DNA of 64,000 nt from Ruegeria denitrificans (GTDB taxonomy: Bacteria > Pseudomonadota > Alphaproteobacteria > Rhodobacterales > Rhodobacteraceae): positions 1 through 64,000 of the forward strand of contig NZ_CYUD01000003.1 of NCBI RefSeq assembly GCF_001458295.1, in the 5' to 3' direction. Positions 1-8,074 of this stretch are shown piece by piece. The first letter of the stretch is position 1; the number at the start of each line of letters is the position of its first letter. The position numbers and the translations under genes are program-made. The notes beneath the pieces were generated by a model that saw only the letters and a list, made by a program, of their open reading frames with translations, was not told the origin of the DNA and searched no databases.

Positions 1-1
1 A

Positions 2-103
2 CTGCACTTTGGCACATTCGATGCCGGTGGAGCAGGAGCCACCCACCTCATCCGCTATGGGCTCAACGCGGACGTTCGGTTAATTCCACTAGATTTCTGC
101 TAA
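2..103 (+). CDS. C-terminal tail of an unidentified protein (cut by the left edge)
   Basis: An open frame enters from the left edge and runs 33 codons to a TAA at 101-103. The translated tail is Gly/Ala-rich, then hydrophobic, ending in LIPLDFC. I do not recognise the family. It may be a real gene end or a chance frame, because so little of it is visible. Confidence 0.2.
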   Translation: MHFGTFDAGGAGATHLIRYGLNADVRLIPLDFC

Positions 104-634
104 GCGGACAATACCGACATTTGAAACCTGGGCTCTGCAAGGTGAAATTCTACGCTTCCGAGGCCCATTCGGACACGCCCGCCCACCCCGATGAGTTGGT
201 CCCACAACAGCTAACTGCCGAGACTTGCCCCGATGCAAATGGTGTACAAGATTGAGATATAGGAAAAGTGCGACAAGAGCATCCTGCCAGAATGTCTTCG
301 TGAGCGATCCCTGATACATCAGCAAGCGCGGATAGCAGCATTGTTGGTGGCTCTATCGTATTCCAGGGCGGCGAAAATGACGTGTGGTCGGGATTGAAGT
401 TACCTAGTACCGGAAATATGCCACTCTCAAGAAAGGTGCCTCAGAATCCGATGCCGGTCTTGTCAGACTAAATTGGTTTGGTATCGTTTCAGTTGCCTGA
501 ATTTTTGTTTCGCGCCGCTCTATGGGGTCTTTTTTTCTGCAGATCATTTCATTCAAGATCTCCTCAGAAGGGAGAGACAAGAAGGTCGGTAGGACTCGCT
601 CCCTCTAAAATCACTTCGCCGAACTGAGGGATAG
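104..634. other. Intergenic stretch without a convincing gene
   Basis: About 530 bases without a supported gene. Two short minus-strand frames (up to 78 codons) overlap each other in different phases, have no ribosome site and no recognisable motif. The only structured element seen is a piece resembling an IS6-family terminus near 456. Confidence 0.5.
456..476 (+). repeat. Solitary IS6-type terminal repeat remnant
   Basis: GGTCTTGTCAGA followed by C-TAA-A-TT-G-G matches the left end of the IS copy at 9977 at about 18 of 21 positions. No transposase sequence follows, so this is either a leftover end after deletion or a chance match. Confidence 0.35.
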
Positions 635-1918
635 CTAAGGAATAAATTCTTTCGGTACCCCGAACTTTAATGAACCTACGCTGATACCTGTCAACGAACG
701 CAGAAACGCAATCAGGTTTTGAATTTCTAAATCCGTGAGTTGGATCGGGACAATGTCATTCTTTTCGCGTTGACGCTCCATTTCATAACGGTCTTCCCAA
801 ACCAATAAATCGGTTTTTTGCAACCATTGCACCTCGGGCAGCGCAGCCATTTCAGGACTCCATTTGTCTAGGCTTGCCCGCGGATTTAAATGATGGCGAA
901 TGACGCTTTCAAGATCGGGGAAGGCGCCATTGTGACCATAAGGCGCGGTCAGGGCAACGTTGCGCAACATAGGGGTGCGGAACCTATAAGCATCCTCTAG
1001 GCGGTTGCTTTCACCCATGCGGCCTACATCCCGGACAAAGGGATCCCACTGCCGGGTGCGGCCCGGCCCAAAGGGCGGCAAACCCAAGGCATGGAACTTC
1101 TGATCTGACATGAGAGGTCCGGCGTGGCAGGTGGAGCAGCGGGCTTTGCCGTAGAATAGCTTCATCCCATCCAATTGTTCCGATGAAAGGGCATTCGTGT
1201 CACCCGCGAGGTAGTGGTCAAACGGGCTGTCGGTGCTACGCCACTCTATCGCCATGAAAGCCGCCAGAGCATTGGCGACTTGCGTGATCGTGATGTCTTC
1301 GGTCGTCTCGACCTCATCAAAGGCGGCGACGATGGCCGGACCATAGAGTGGATCGGTGCGGACGCGTTTCGCCAGAATCGGCCAGCCTTTGTCTATACGA
1401 TCATGCACCGCGCCTGTGACCTCATTCTCGGCCACATTGCCCGCCATCTCGAATTGTGAGGTCAGGGGAAACAAAGCCTGCGCCGCCAGCAGGGAATTCA
1501 GGCCCTCGGGCAACCACTCCTGCGCTGGGGAGTTGAAGCCGTTGCCGTAGACGTCTGAAATGCTCAGCCTGCCGTCATGAAAGACGGTGTGAATTTCCTT
1601 CGCCCCAAGGTTCCACAGGCCCGGAGAATTGCGAGGGATGCGTTTGCGTATTCTGTCTGCCCCGGTGCCGGGGGTGCGGTCCGGCCCCAAACCCTGCCCA
1701 CCTTCTCCTATGCCCAGTGACAACCCATCCGAGGTGCCAAAATCCGGGTGGTGGCAATGGGCGCAGCTGATGTTCTGGTTGCCCGACAGTATCGGGTCGT
1801 AAAACAGTTGATGACCAACGGCAGCCTGTTCCATATCAAATGGGATAAAGTCATCATCGGTGAGCGGGCGCGGCAAATCCTGTGCCGCAGCGGCCCCAAC
1901 CCAGAAGAGAGCAACCAA
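635..1918 (-). CDS. Di-haem cytochrome c peroxidase / MauG family protein
   Basis: Predicted exported c-type cytochrome of about 427 residues. A short N-terminal hydrophobic segment ending AAAAQD looks like a signal peptide. Two haem-binding motifs, CAHCH near residue 52 and CSTCH near residue 255, give the two-domain layout of bacterial CCP/MauG proteins, which reduce peroxide or make modifications in the periplasm. The open frame continues upstream to 2347, but that part is only the shadow of the Sel1 gene. I therefore place the start at a TTG (1916-1918) directly before the signal peptide. No clear ribosome site is seen, so the start is uncertain. The gene starts only 3 bp from the oppositely oriented Sel1 gene. 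Confidence 0.8.
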   Translation of the reverse strand: MVALFWVGAAAAQDLPRPLTDDDFIPFDMEQAAVGHQLFYDPILSGNQNISCAHCHHPDFGTSDGLSLGIGEGGQGLGPDRTPGTGADRIRKRIPRNSPGLWNLGAKEIHTVFHDGRLSISDVYGNGFNSPAQEWLPEGLNSLLAAQALFPLTSQFEMAGNVAENEVTGAVHDRIDKGWPILAKRVRTDPLYGPAIVAAFDEVETTEDITITQVANALAAFMAIEWRSTDSPFDHYLAGDTNALSSEQLDGMKLFYGKARCSTCHAGPLMSDQKFHALGLPPFGPGRTRQWDPFVRDVGRMGESNRLEDAYRFRTPMLRNVALTAPYGHNGAFPDLESVIRHHLNPRASLDKWSPEMAALPEVQWLQKTDLLVWEDRYEMERQREKNDIVPIQLTDLEIQNLIAFLRSLTGISVGSLKFGVPKEFIP

Positions 1919-1921
1919 CCC

Positions 1922-2392
1922 ATGCGTCAGCTTGTTTTCGCCCTTTGCGTATTTGCGTCTCCGGCTCTGGCGGAACTGGAGCAAGCGCGCGACATGATGG
2001 AAGCCGGACAGTTTGAAGCCGCGCGCGAGGAGCTTCTTCCAGCCGCGCGCTCGGGCAATGCCGAGGCTGAGGAGTTGATCGGCGTGATGTACGGGCTGGG
2101 TCTCGGGGTCGAGCAGGACTACGAGCGGGCCTTTGAATGGTATCTGCGCGCCTCGATGAAGGGACATCCTGGGGCTCAGTCGGGAGTTGGCTGGTATTAT
2201 GAATTGGGCCTGGGCATGCCCGCGCCCGATCTGGTGCGGGCTTACATGTGGTATACGCTCAGCGCCATCGGCGGCGACCCCGATGCGGCAATCAGCCTTG
2301 AGGAAGTGGTCAAGAAAATGACGTGGGAGCAGATTGAAAAAGCGCATGTGTTGGTGAACGACTACAAAGCGTGGATGTACCCGTTTCGGTAG
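1922..2392 (+). CDS. Exported Sel1-repeat (TPR-like) protein
   Basis: 156 residues. The N-terminus MRQLVFALCVFASPALAEL is a clear Sec signal peptide with an Ala-Leu-Ala cleavage site, which fixes the start at ATG 1922 although the frame is open further upstream. Two Sel1-like repeats follow, with the recurring pattern of A-E-x-L-G-x-x-Y-x-x-G-x-G-V and A-x-x-W-Y-x-x-A, finishing in a basic tail. Sel1 proteins act as periplasmic scaffolds or adaptors; the partner here is unknown. It is divergent from, and nearly abuts, the di-haem peroxidase gene, which hints at a shared job or merely compact packing. Confidence 0.75.
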   Translation: MRQLVFALCVFASPALAELEQARDMMEAGQFEAAREELLPAARSGNAEAEELIGVMYGLGLGVEQDYERAFEWYLRASMKGHPGAQSGVGWYYELGLGMPAPDLVRAYMWYTLSAIGGDPDAAISLEEVVKKMTWEQIEKAHVLVNDYKAWMYPFR

Positions 2393-2416
2393 GGGCCGGG
2401 CCGAACACCCGACCCC
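2392..2416. terminator. Possible bidirectional terminator hairpin
   Basis: GGGGCCGGG and CCCGACCCC can pair around a 7-nt loop with one mismatch, exactly between the convergent Sel1 and TRAP genes. There is no strong U-tract, so factor-independent termination is only possible. Confidence 0.35.
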
Positions 2417-2422
2417 CAGAGC

Positions 2423-3484
2423 TTAGTTCAGGTCCGCATCGCGTGACGCATTTACGTCCGCCTCGGCTGCTGCGACCGCGTCGGTCAACGCCACAAAGAT
2501 TTCATCGCCTCGGGCTACGTTGGACTGGAACCAGTCATAGACAGGGGTAGCAGCTTCTTTGAACGCAGCCTTCTGGTCGGGCGTCAGTACGTAGAGATCG
2601 CCGCCGCCAGCAACGAAATCCTCATAGGCCTGAATCGACTTGCGCTTGGGTGAAGCAAAGGTGGCCTGCTGCAGCGCATAGAACCCATCTACAACGACCC
2701 GGCGCATGTCCTCCGGCATCTCTTGGAACTTGGCGTTGTTCATCCACCACAGCGCGCCCATATAGGCGTGCCCGTCCAACGTGACATATTGCAGACCCGC
2801 ATCCGGGAACTTCATGCCCATGATGTCGGTGATGCCATTCTTGGACCCTTCAACAACACCGGTCTGGAAGCTGGTGAACAGTTCCGGCCAGGGGATCGGA
2901 GTGGGCGATGCGCCAAGTGCCTTCACCAGCTCCTGCGGCAAGTCGGCCACAACGGTGCGGATTTTCAGCCCGTCCATATCGGCAGGTTCCGCAATCCGGC
3001 GCTGCGTATTGGCAAAGTTGCGCCAGCCTCCGGTATTGCCGATGGTCATCAGGCGGATCGCGCCACCGGAATCTTCCAGTGCCATATCGCGCATGGTGCG
3101 GGTGAAATCGCCGGACAGCACATGCTCGGCAATGCGGTCATCGGCCATCAGATAGGGCAGGTCCAAAACCTGCACATAAGGAAAGATGCCCGAGGCTCCG
3201 CCCGAGGTGGAAATATAGATGTCGATGGTGCCATCGGCCACGCCTTGCAGGCATTCCGCGCCATTCGAACACAGTTGGGTACCGATGAACAGCTCGACCT
3301 CGATCGCACCGTTTGAGGCGGCCTCGACATAGTTCTTGAAGACAATCAGGCCGTCATAATCCTCGTCATTTTCGTTCGAGTTCGCGGTGGCTCGCAGCGT
3401 GTAATCAGCGGCCGTGGCCGCCATGGTGGACGCGGTCACAAGCGATGTGACCACCGCCGCGGTTTTGATGAAATCTCTGAGCAT
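2423..3484 (-). CDS. TRAP transporter solute-binding protein (DctP family)
   Basis: 353 residues with a signal peptide (hydrophobic stretch to about residue 25, ATAADYTLRA). The body has the DctP pattern: a segment around residue 80 that reads ECLQGVADGTIDIY, the conserved R in the middle region (LKIRTVVADLPQELVKALGASPTPIPWPELFTSFQTG, read in pieces) and GVVEGSKNGI, which in this family line the carboxylate/sulfonate pocket. It captures a small organic anion in the periplasm and hands it to the two permease subunits encoded upstream. A strong ribosome site (AGGGAGGAAACGC) precedes ATG 3484. It is the last gene of the operon. The ligand cannot be read from sequence; the operon context favours a sulfonated sugar or other organosulfonate. 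Confidence 0.88.
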   Translation of the reverse strand: MLRDFIKTAAVVTSLVTASTMAATAADYTLRATANSNENDEDYDGLIVFKNYVEAASNGAIEVELFIGTQLCSNGAECLQGVADGTIDIYISTSGGASGIFPYVQVLDLPYLMADDRIAEHVLSGDFTRTMRDMALEDSGGAIRLMTIGNTGGWRNFANTQRRIAEPADMDGLKIRTVVADLPQELVKALGASPTPIPWPELFTSFQTGVVEGSKNGITDIMGMKFPDAGLQYVTLDGHAYMGALWWMNNAKFQEMPEDMRRVVVDGFYALQQATFASPKRKSIQAYEDFVAGGGDLYVLTPDQKAAFKEAATPVYDWFQSNVARGDEIFVALTDAVAAAEADVNASRDADLN

Positions 3485-3508
3485 GCGTTTCCTCCCTGTG
3501 GAACTGAG

Positions 3509-4798
3509 TTAGTTGGCAAATCCCGTTATCCTCGGGATCGTCATGGATAGTGCGGGGATATAGGTGATCAGGAAGATCACTATGATTTCGACGGCCAGAA
3601 ACGGCAGGATCGCCTTGGCGATGGTTTCGACCCGTTCGCGCGATACGGCGGCAGCGACAAATAGAACCAGCCCCATGGGCGGGGTGGCGAGGCCGACGGT
3701 CAGGTTGACGCTCATGATGATGGCGAAATGGATCGGATCGACGCCAAGGCTGGTGAAGATCGGGCCGAGGATCGGGCCGAGGATGATGATCGCGGGGCCT
3801 GCGTCCAGAAACATGCCGACGATGAACAGCAGCAGGTTGATCAGGAACAGCAGGATCAGCGGGTTTTCCGACAGGCTGAGGATCAGCGAAGCCAGTTGCT
3901 CGGGCGCATGGCTAAGGCTGACCACAGTTTTGAACGCCATCGCAGCACCGACCAGCAGCAGGACGACCGCCGACGTCATGCCAGCGTTGCTGAGAACTTC
4001 TGGCACCTCTTTCCACGTCAATGTGCGCAGGACGAAGAAGCCGATAATGAATGCATAGCCAACGGCGACGGCTGCAGCCTCTGTTGGCGTGAAAATGCCG
4101 CCCAGAATGCCCCCCAGAATGATCACCGGGGTCATCAGTGGAAAGAAGGCTTTCAGGCTGGCCTGACGTCGTTCGGGCCATGTGTATTTACGGCTGGCTA
4201 CAGGGAAGTCATAACGGTCGGCCATGAGTTTGATCATCAGCATCAAGCCAACGCCGACCATCACTCCGGGCACGATACCTGCAAGGAACAGGGCGGCGAC
4301 GCTTTCGCCCATGACATAGGCGTAGATGATCATGATGCCCGAAGGTGGGATGATCGGGCCGATCACAGAACTCGCCGCTGTGATCGCAGCGGCGAATTTG
4401 CGGGAATAGCCCTGTTTCTCCATCGCCGGGATCAGCATGGACCCAAGCGCCGAAGTGTCCGCCACGGCGGACCCCGACAGGCCCGCGAACAGGATCGAAC
4501 TGAGGACGTTCACATGCGCCAGACCACCGCGCAGGTGGCCCATCAGCGCTTGAGAAAATTCGACGAGGCGGATGGTGATGCCGCCGCGGTTCATCAGCTC
4601 CCCCGCCAGCATGAAGAATGGGATCGCCATCAGCGGGAAGCTGTCCATGCCGTTATAGACATTGCGATAGAGCAGCGTGATGTCGTTGGTCTGCCCGTTC
4701 AGCCACAGCAGGATGCCGGGCGCTGCCAGAAGCGCGAAAAAGACCGGAAGGCCGATCAGCAGGAAAATCAGGAAGGTGGGCAGGAACCAGATCAGCAT
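3509..4798 (-). CDS. TRAP transporter large permease (DctM family)
   Basis: 429 residues and about twelve hydrophobic membrane segments, the usual length and layout of DctM. Typical family stretches are PFFMLAGELMNRGG, the GLSGSAVADTSALG loop and a downstream PPSGIMI segment. It forms the sodium-driven transport channel together with DctQ. Its start codon directly touches the stop of the small permease gene (4799), and the binding-protein gene follows after 24 bp, so all three are translated from one mRNA. Confidence 0.92.
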   Translation of the reverse strand: MLIWFLPTFLIFLLIGLPVFFALLAAPGILLWLNGQTNDITLLYRNVYNGMDSFPLMAIPFFMLAGELMNRGGITIRLVEFSQALMGHLRGGLAHVNVLSSILFAGLSGSAVADTSALGSMLIPAMEKQGYSRKFAAAITAASSVIGPIIPPSGIMIIYAYVMGESVAALFLAGIVPGVMVGVGLMLMIKLMADRYDFPVASRKYTWPERRQASLKAFFPLMTPVIILGGILGGIFTPTEAAAVAVGYAFIIGFFVLRTLTWKEVPEVLSNAGMTSAVVLLLVGAAMAFKTVVSLSHAPEQLASLILSLSENPLILLFLINLLLFIVGMFLDAGPAIIILGPILGPIFTSLGVDPIHFAIIMSVNLTVGLATPPMGLVLFVAAAVSRERVETIAKAILPFLAVEIIVIFLITYIPALSMTIPRITGFAN

Positions 4799-5386
4799 TT
4801 ATTCGGCTCCTACTGCCGCATCAGGAATTTCGGGCAACAGGTGACCCCCGCCCAGCAGAGTGAGGAATGATCGCAGGATCAACTCGATATTCACCGTGAT
4901 CAGAAGGACGATCCCCACCAGCAACGAGGCCATCATCCAACTGCGTGGTATTCGATACCATTCGTCGAACCCGAATGAAGTGGGCACGTATAGCGCTGCG
5001 GTGGCAAATTTGCCGCCAAAACCAGTGACCTCGGACCAGCCGATTTTGACCGCAACCAGCAAGACAGCCAGCGAGATCAGCAAAAGGAACAGGTTGAGCG
5101 TCTGACCGATTGAGCGTGGCAAAAAGCGCTCCAGCATGTCGATGGCCACAAAGCCGCCGCGGCGAAAGGCAGTGGGTGCCATCAGGCCGGTCATCCAGAG
5201 CATGCAGAACCGCGCAGCCTCATCCGGCCATGGCAGAGCATTGCCCAGCACATACCGAAAGAACACCTGAATCAGGATTGCGATCACCATGAGTGCAATC
5301 GCAACGACACCAACCGCGCGGCCCAGACGCAGCACGGTTTCGTTCACGAATGCAATCGGCGCAAGCGCCGATGCCAGTCCGCCCAT
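4799..5386 (-). CDS. TRAP transporter small permease (DctQ family)
   Basis: 195 residues with four predicted membrane helices and the DctQ hallmark around residues 45-75: an aromatic run (FFRYVLG), then W-x-D-E-A-A-R-F and W. It pairs with DctM in the inner membrane. It lies 53 bp after the flavin reductase gene, in the same direction, so transport and oxidation genes appear co-transcribed. It precedes DctM with no intergenic base. Confidence 0.88.
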   Translation of the reverse strand: MGGLASALAPIAFVNETVLRLGRAVGVVAIALMVIAILIQVFFRYVLGNALPWPDEAARFCMLWMTGLMAPTAFRRGGFVAIDMLERFLPRSIGQTLNLFLLLISLAVLLVAVKIGWSEVTGFGGKFATAALYVPTSFGFDEWYRIPRSWMMASLLVGIVLLITVNIELILRSFLTLLGGGHLLPEIPDAAVGAE

Positions 5387-5439
5387 GCGGATCCTCCCTT
5401 GTTCAGCCGCAGGTATGTCCCGCGGTCGTCAAATCGCGC

Positions 5440-5958
5440 TTAGTGCTGCGCGAATTGGCCGAGTTTCCCGGCGTAAAAGGTCAGCGCGTCCCCATCCGCC
5501 ATGCTGGCCTTGAGAACCTTTCCCACCACAATAACGTGATCGCCTGCATCGTGATACGCGTGCTGTTCGCATTCGAACCGCGCCAGACAGTTCGGTAGGA
5601 TCGGCGTTCCGTTTTCGCACCGCTCATGCGCGATGTCGCGCAGCGCAAAGGCGTCTTTCGAGCAGCCGAAGCACAGCTCGGCTTGTTCCCAGGACAGAAC
5701 ATGCACGCTGAAGTGGCGGGCCTTGCGGAAATAGGGGAAACGGCGCGAGTTGCGGTCGCCCGCCCACATGATCAAGGGCGGGTCCAATGACAGGGACGAA
5801 AAGCTGTTGGCCGTAATGCAGACCGAGCCATCCGCACTATCGCAGGTGACGATGGTGACACCGGTCGCAAAGCGACCGAAGGCGTCGCGCAGGGTGCGGG
5901 TGTCGTCCTTGTGCGGAACGAAGGTGTGGGTCATGTCCTTTGAGATTTCGTTCATCAT
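5440..5958 (-). CDS. NAD(P)H:flavin reductase (flavin reductase-like domain)
   Basis: 172 residues. The single domain begins RTLRDAFGRFATGVTIVTC and contains TANSFSSLSLDPPLIMW, both characteristic of the HpaC/SsuE-like split-barrel FMN reductases that supply free reduced flavin to a partner monooxygenase. Its ATG (5956-5958) overlaps the stop of the aldo-keto reductase gene in an ATGA, and the partner oxygenase is two genes upstream. By position it corresponds to the SmoA component of the sulfoquinovose monooxygenase system; that assignment is inference. Confidence 0.87.
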   Translation of the reverse strand: MMNEISKDMTHTFVPHKDDTRTLRDAFGRFATGVTIVTCDSADGSVCITANSFSSLSLDPPLIMWAGDRNSRRFPYFRKARHFSVHVLSWEQAELCFGCSKDAFALRDIAHERCENGTPILPNCLARFECEQHAYHDAGDHVIVVGKVLKASMADGDALTFYAGKLGQFAQH

Positions 5959-6845
5959 GGTACCTCATGCCCCAGCGCTGCCTCATACAGGTGGTACCAA
6001 CTTTCGCGATCCAGTTTGACTTTCAACGCGTCCGAGGCGCGTTTGATCCGGTCCAGATTGTTGGTGCCCAGAACCGGCAGGATGTTGGCCGGATGGGCCA
6101 GCAGAAAGGCCACGGCAACTGCGGCACGATCCACGCCGAACTCGGCTGCGATTTCATCCGCGGCAACGCCCACAGGCGGGTTTCCGGCCATCAACAAACC
6201 GCCACCCAACGGAGACCACGCCATCAGTGGGTGGCCGTGTTGCTGGTGAAATGCCAGATCGCCGTTTGTGAAGGGGCTGATCTCACCCAGTGAAACCTCG
6301 ATCTGGTTGGTGACCAGCGGCGTATTCATCGCCGATTGCAGCAGAGACCAATCCCACGGCCGAAAGTTCGACACGCCGACCGCGCCGACCTTGCCGCTGG
6401 CCACGACCTCGTCCAGAGCAGCTCCAGTATCATGGTGGTCCATCATGGGATCGGGACGGTGGATCAGAAGCAGATCGATATGGTCAATCGCCATTTCGGA
6501 CAGCGACGTGTCGACCGATTTCAGAATGTGCGCGCGCGAGGTGTCGTAGTATTTTACTTTCGCATCCGCGTAACGGCCAACCGGCGCGATGATGTCACAT
6601 TTGGTGACGATCTCCATCTTTTGGCGCAGGCTTGGGTTGATGCGCAGGGCCGCGCCCAGAACAGCCTCAGCCTCGTAGCCCCCATAGATGTCAGCCTGAT
6701 CGAAGGTGGTGATACCCTGATCCAGACAGGCCTGGATTTTGGCTTCGACATGAGCCGCCGATGTGTCTGTGTCGTCGCCCAAGCGCCACATGCCATAGAC
6801 AAGGCGGCTCATTTCCAGCGAGTCAGATAGTTTAACACGTTGCAT
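5955..6845 (-). CDS. Aldo-keto reductase (SmoB / YdhF-like)
   Basis: 296 residues from ATG 6845, which shares one base with the TGA of the monooxygenase gene; the longer open frame upstream is the shadow of that gene. The TIM-barrel family signatures are present: ITTFDQADIYGGY near the N-terminus with the catalytic Asp and Tyr, the Lys in IVTKCD, the His in LLLIHRPDP, and GVSNFRPWD. Such enzymes reduce aldehydes or ketones with NADPH. Beside an SsuD-like desulfonating oxygenase, the obvious role is reduction of the aldehyde left after C-S cleavage, as SmoB reduces 6-dehydroglucose to glucose. Substrate unproven. Confidence 0.87.
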   Translation of the reverse strand: MQRVKLSDSLEMSRLVYGMWRLGDDTDTSAAHVEAKIQACLDQGITTFDQADIYGGYEAEAVLGAALRINPSLRQKMEIVTKCDIIAPVGRYADAKVKYYDTSRAHILKSVDTSLSEMAIDHIDLLLIHRPDPMMDHHDTGAALDEVVASGKVGAVGVSNFRPWDWSLLQSAMNTPLVTNQIEVSLGEISPFTNGDLAFHQQHGHPLMAWSPLGGGLLMAGNPPVGVAADEIAAEFGVDRAAVAVAFLLAHPANILPVLGTNNLDRIKRASDALKVKLDRESWYHLYEAALGHEVP

Positions 6846-7999
6846 CAGCGACGAACTCCGTTGCCCAGCGGTGTTGCCGGGGTATTTGAAGGAACCCTTC
6901 CGTAAGCTTCGGGAAGGGAGCAGGTTTTCAAGTTCGGCAGAACACGGCTGCCGAAATGGCGAGCTTCGTCCATGTGGGGGTAGCCCGAGAAGATGAAGGC
7001 ACGGATGCCCATCTTCTGATATTCTTCGATCTTGGACATAACCTGATCGGTCGAACCGATCAGCGCTGCGCCACATCCCGAACGCGCACGGCCAACGCCG
7101 GTCCAGAGACCCGGTTCGACATAGCCGTAATCATCTGCCAGGTCGCGGTTTTTGGCCTGATGCGCGACGCCCAGCGAGGTCGAATCCAGCGCCCGTTCGC
7201 GGATGGCGCGACCGTACTCGTCGTCTAGCTTCGAGACGAGGTAATCCGCGTACTCCTGCGCCTCAGCCTCAGTGTCGCGAACGATCATGTGGACGCGCAG
7301 GCCATAGTCCAGCGTGCGCTTGTAATTCTCGGCGACCGCGTGAACGGCCTTCATGCGTTCAGCCAGTTGGTCCTTGGTTTCGGGCCACATCAGGTAGACG
7401 TCACAATGCTCGCCACATAGTTCCAGCGCGGAGGGAGAATAGCCGCCGAAATAGAGTAGCGGCCCTCCAGTCTGGTATGGCTTGGCCGGATCAGTGGTCA
7501 GGCCTGAGAAGTTATAGACCTCGCCTACATGATTGATCTCATCCTGCGTCCAAGCCTGTTTCAGGATCTCTACCACTTCGCGAGAGCGCTGATAGCGAAA
7601 CGCGCTGTCGGCTTTCTCACCCGGAAAATCGGATGAGATTATATTGACCGTCAAACGCCCCTTCAGCATGTGATCCAGCGTTGCAATGGTGCGGGCCAGC
7701 ATGATCGGCTGCATCTCACCGCAGCGTACGGCGGCCAGCAGGTTGATCCGGTCGGTGATTGGAGCGCAGCCCGCGACAAAGCTAAGCGTGTCCTGACCAA
7801 CTTGGTAAGAGGACGGGCAAAGGATGTTGCCGAACCCCTGCGCTTCAGCCTCTTTCACAATGCTCGAACAATGCTCCCAACTCGACCGCAGGTTGCCATC
7901 GGGAATGCCAAGGAACTGGTAATCATCGGAACACAGCGCGGCGAACCAAGAAACTTCGGCCGCATCCAGATCGGGGGATGTGATGGGGACGATGCTCAT
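6845..7999 (-). CDS. FMNH2-dependent monooxygenase, alkanesulfonate (SsuD) type
   Basis: 384 residues from ATG 7999; the frame is open 45 bases further but MSIVPITSPDL is the sensible start. It is a bacterial-luciferase-like TIM barrel. From memory of E. coli SsuD (381 residues), the matching stretches are the TLDHMLKGRLTVNI region near residue 110, YFGGYSPSALEL near 200, LRVHMIVRDTEAEA, and the C-terminal LWTGVGRARSGCGAALIG...SGYPHMDEA block with the Arg-rich phosphate or sulfonate clamp. These enzymes use reduced flavin and O2 to release sulfite from a sulfonate. It is the first gene of the minus-strand operon and lies divergent from the GntR regulator. It could act on sulfoquinovose or another sulfonate; other LLM substrates are not excluded. 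Confidence 0.85.
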   Translation of the reverse strand: MSIVPITSPDLDAAEVSWFAALCSDDYQFLGIPDGNLRSSWEHCSSIVKEAEAQGFGNILCPSSYQVGQDTLSFVAGCAPITDRINLLAAVRCGEMQPIMLARTIATLDHMLKGRLTVNIISSDFPGEKADSAFRYQRSREVVEILKQAWTQDEINHVGEVYNFSGLTTDPAKPYQTGGPLLYFGGYSPSALELCGEHCDVYLMWPETKDQLAERMKAVHAVAENYKRTLDYGLRVHMIVRDTEAEAQEYADYLVSKLDDEYGRAIRERALDSTSLGVAHQAKNRDLADDYGYVEPGLWTGVGRARSGCGAALIGSTDQVMSKIEEYQKMGIRAFIFSGYPHMDEARHFGSRVLPNLKTCSLPEAYGRVPSNTPATPLGNGVRR

Positions 8000-8049
8000 T
8001 TGATTCACGCTCCGTACATCTTTGACTTTCCTCTTGCGTAGCAATCGCT

Positions 8050-8074
8050 TTGATGTAGATCAATAGTGTATCAA
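8050..8074. promoter_or_regulatory. Candidate operator of the GntR regulator
   Basis: TTGAT-GTAG-ATCAA (8050-8063) is a perfect inverted repeat, followed by another half-like element, TATCAA, at 8069-8074. It sits in the 66-bp gap between the divergent monooxygenase and GntR genes, where a GntR-HutC dimer would be expected to bind. Confidence 0.5.

Noticed and set aside
89..341. Two minus-strand short frames in the left spacer
   Set aside because: They overlap each other in different phases, lack ribosome sites and have no recognisable protein pattern.
1919..2347. 143-residue N-terminal extension of the di-haem peroxidase
   Set aside because: The DNA codes for the Sel1 protein on the other strand, the extension has no signal peptide or family motif, and a signal peptide starts exactly after it.
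3728..4870. A 380-codon plus-strand open frame over the DctM gene
   Set aside because: It is antisense to an unmistakable permease gene; its translation is rich in His, Gln, Asp and Arg with no motif, the typical reverse image of a hydrophobic membrane protein.
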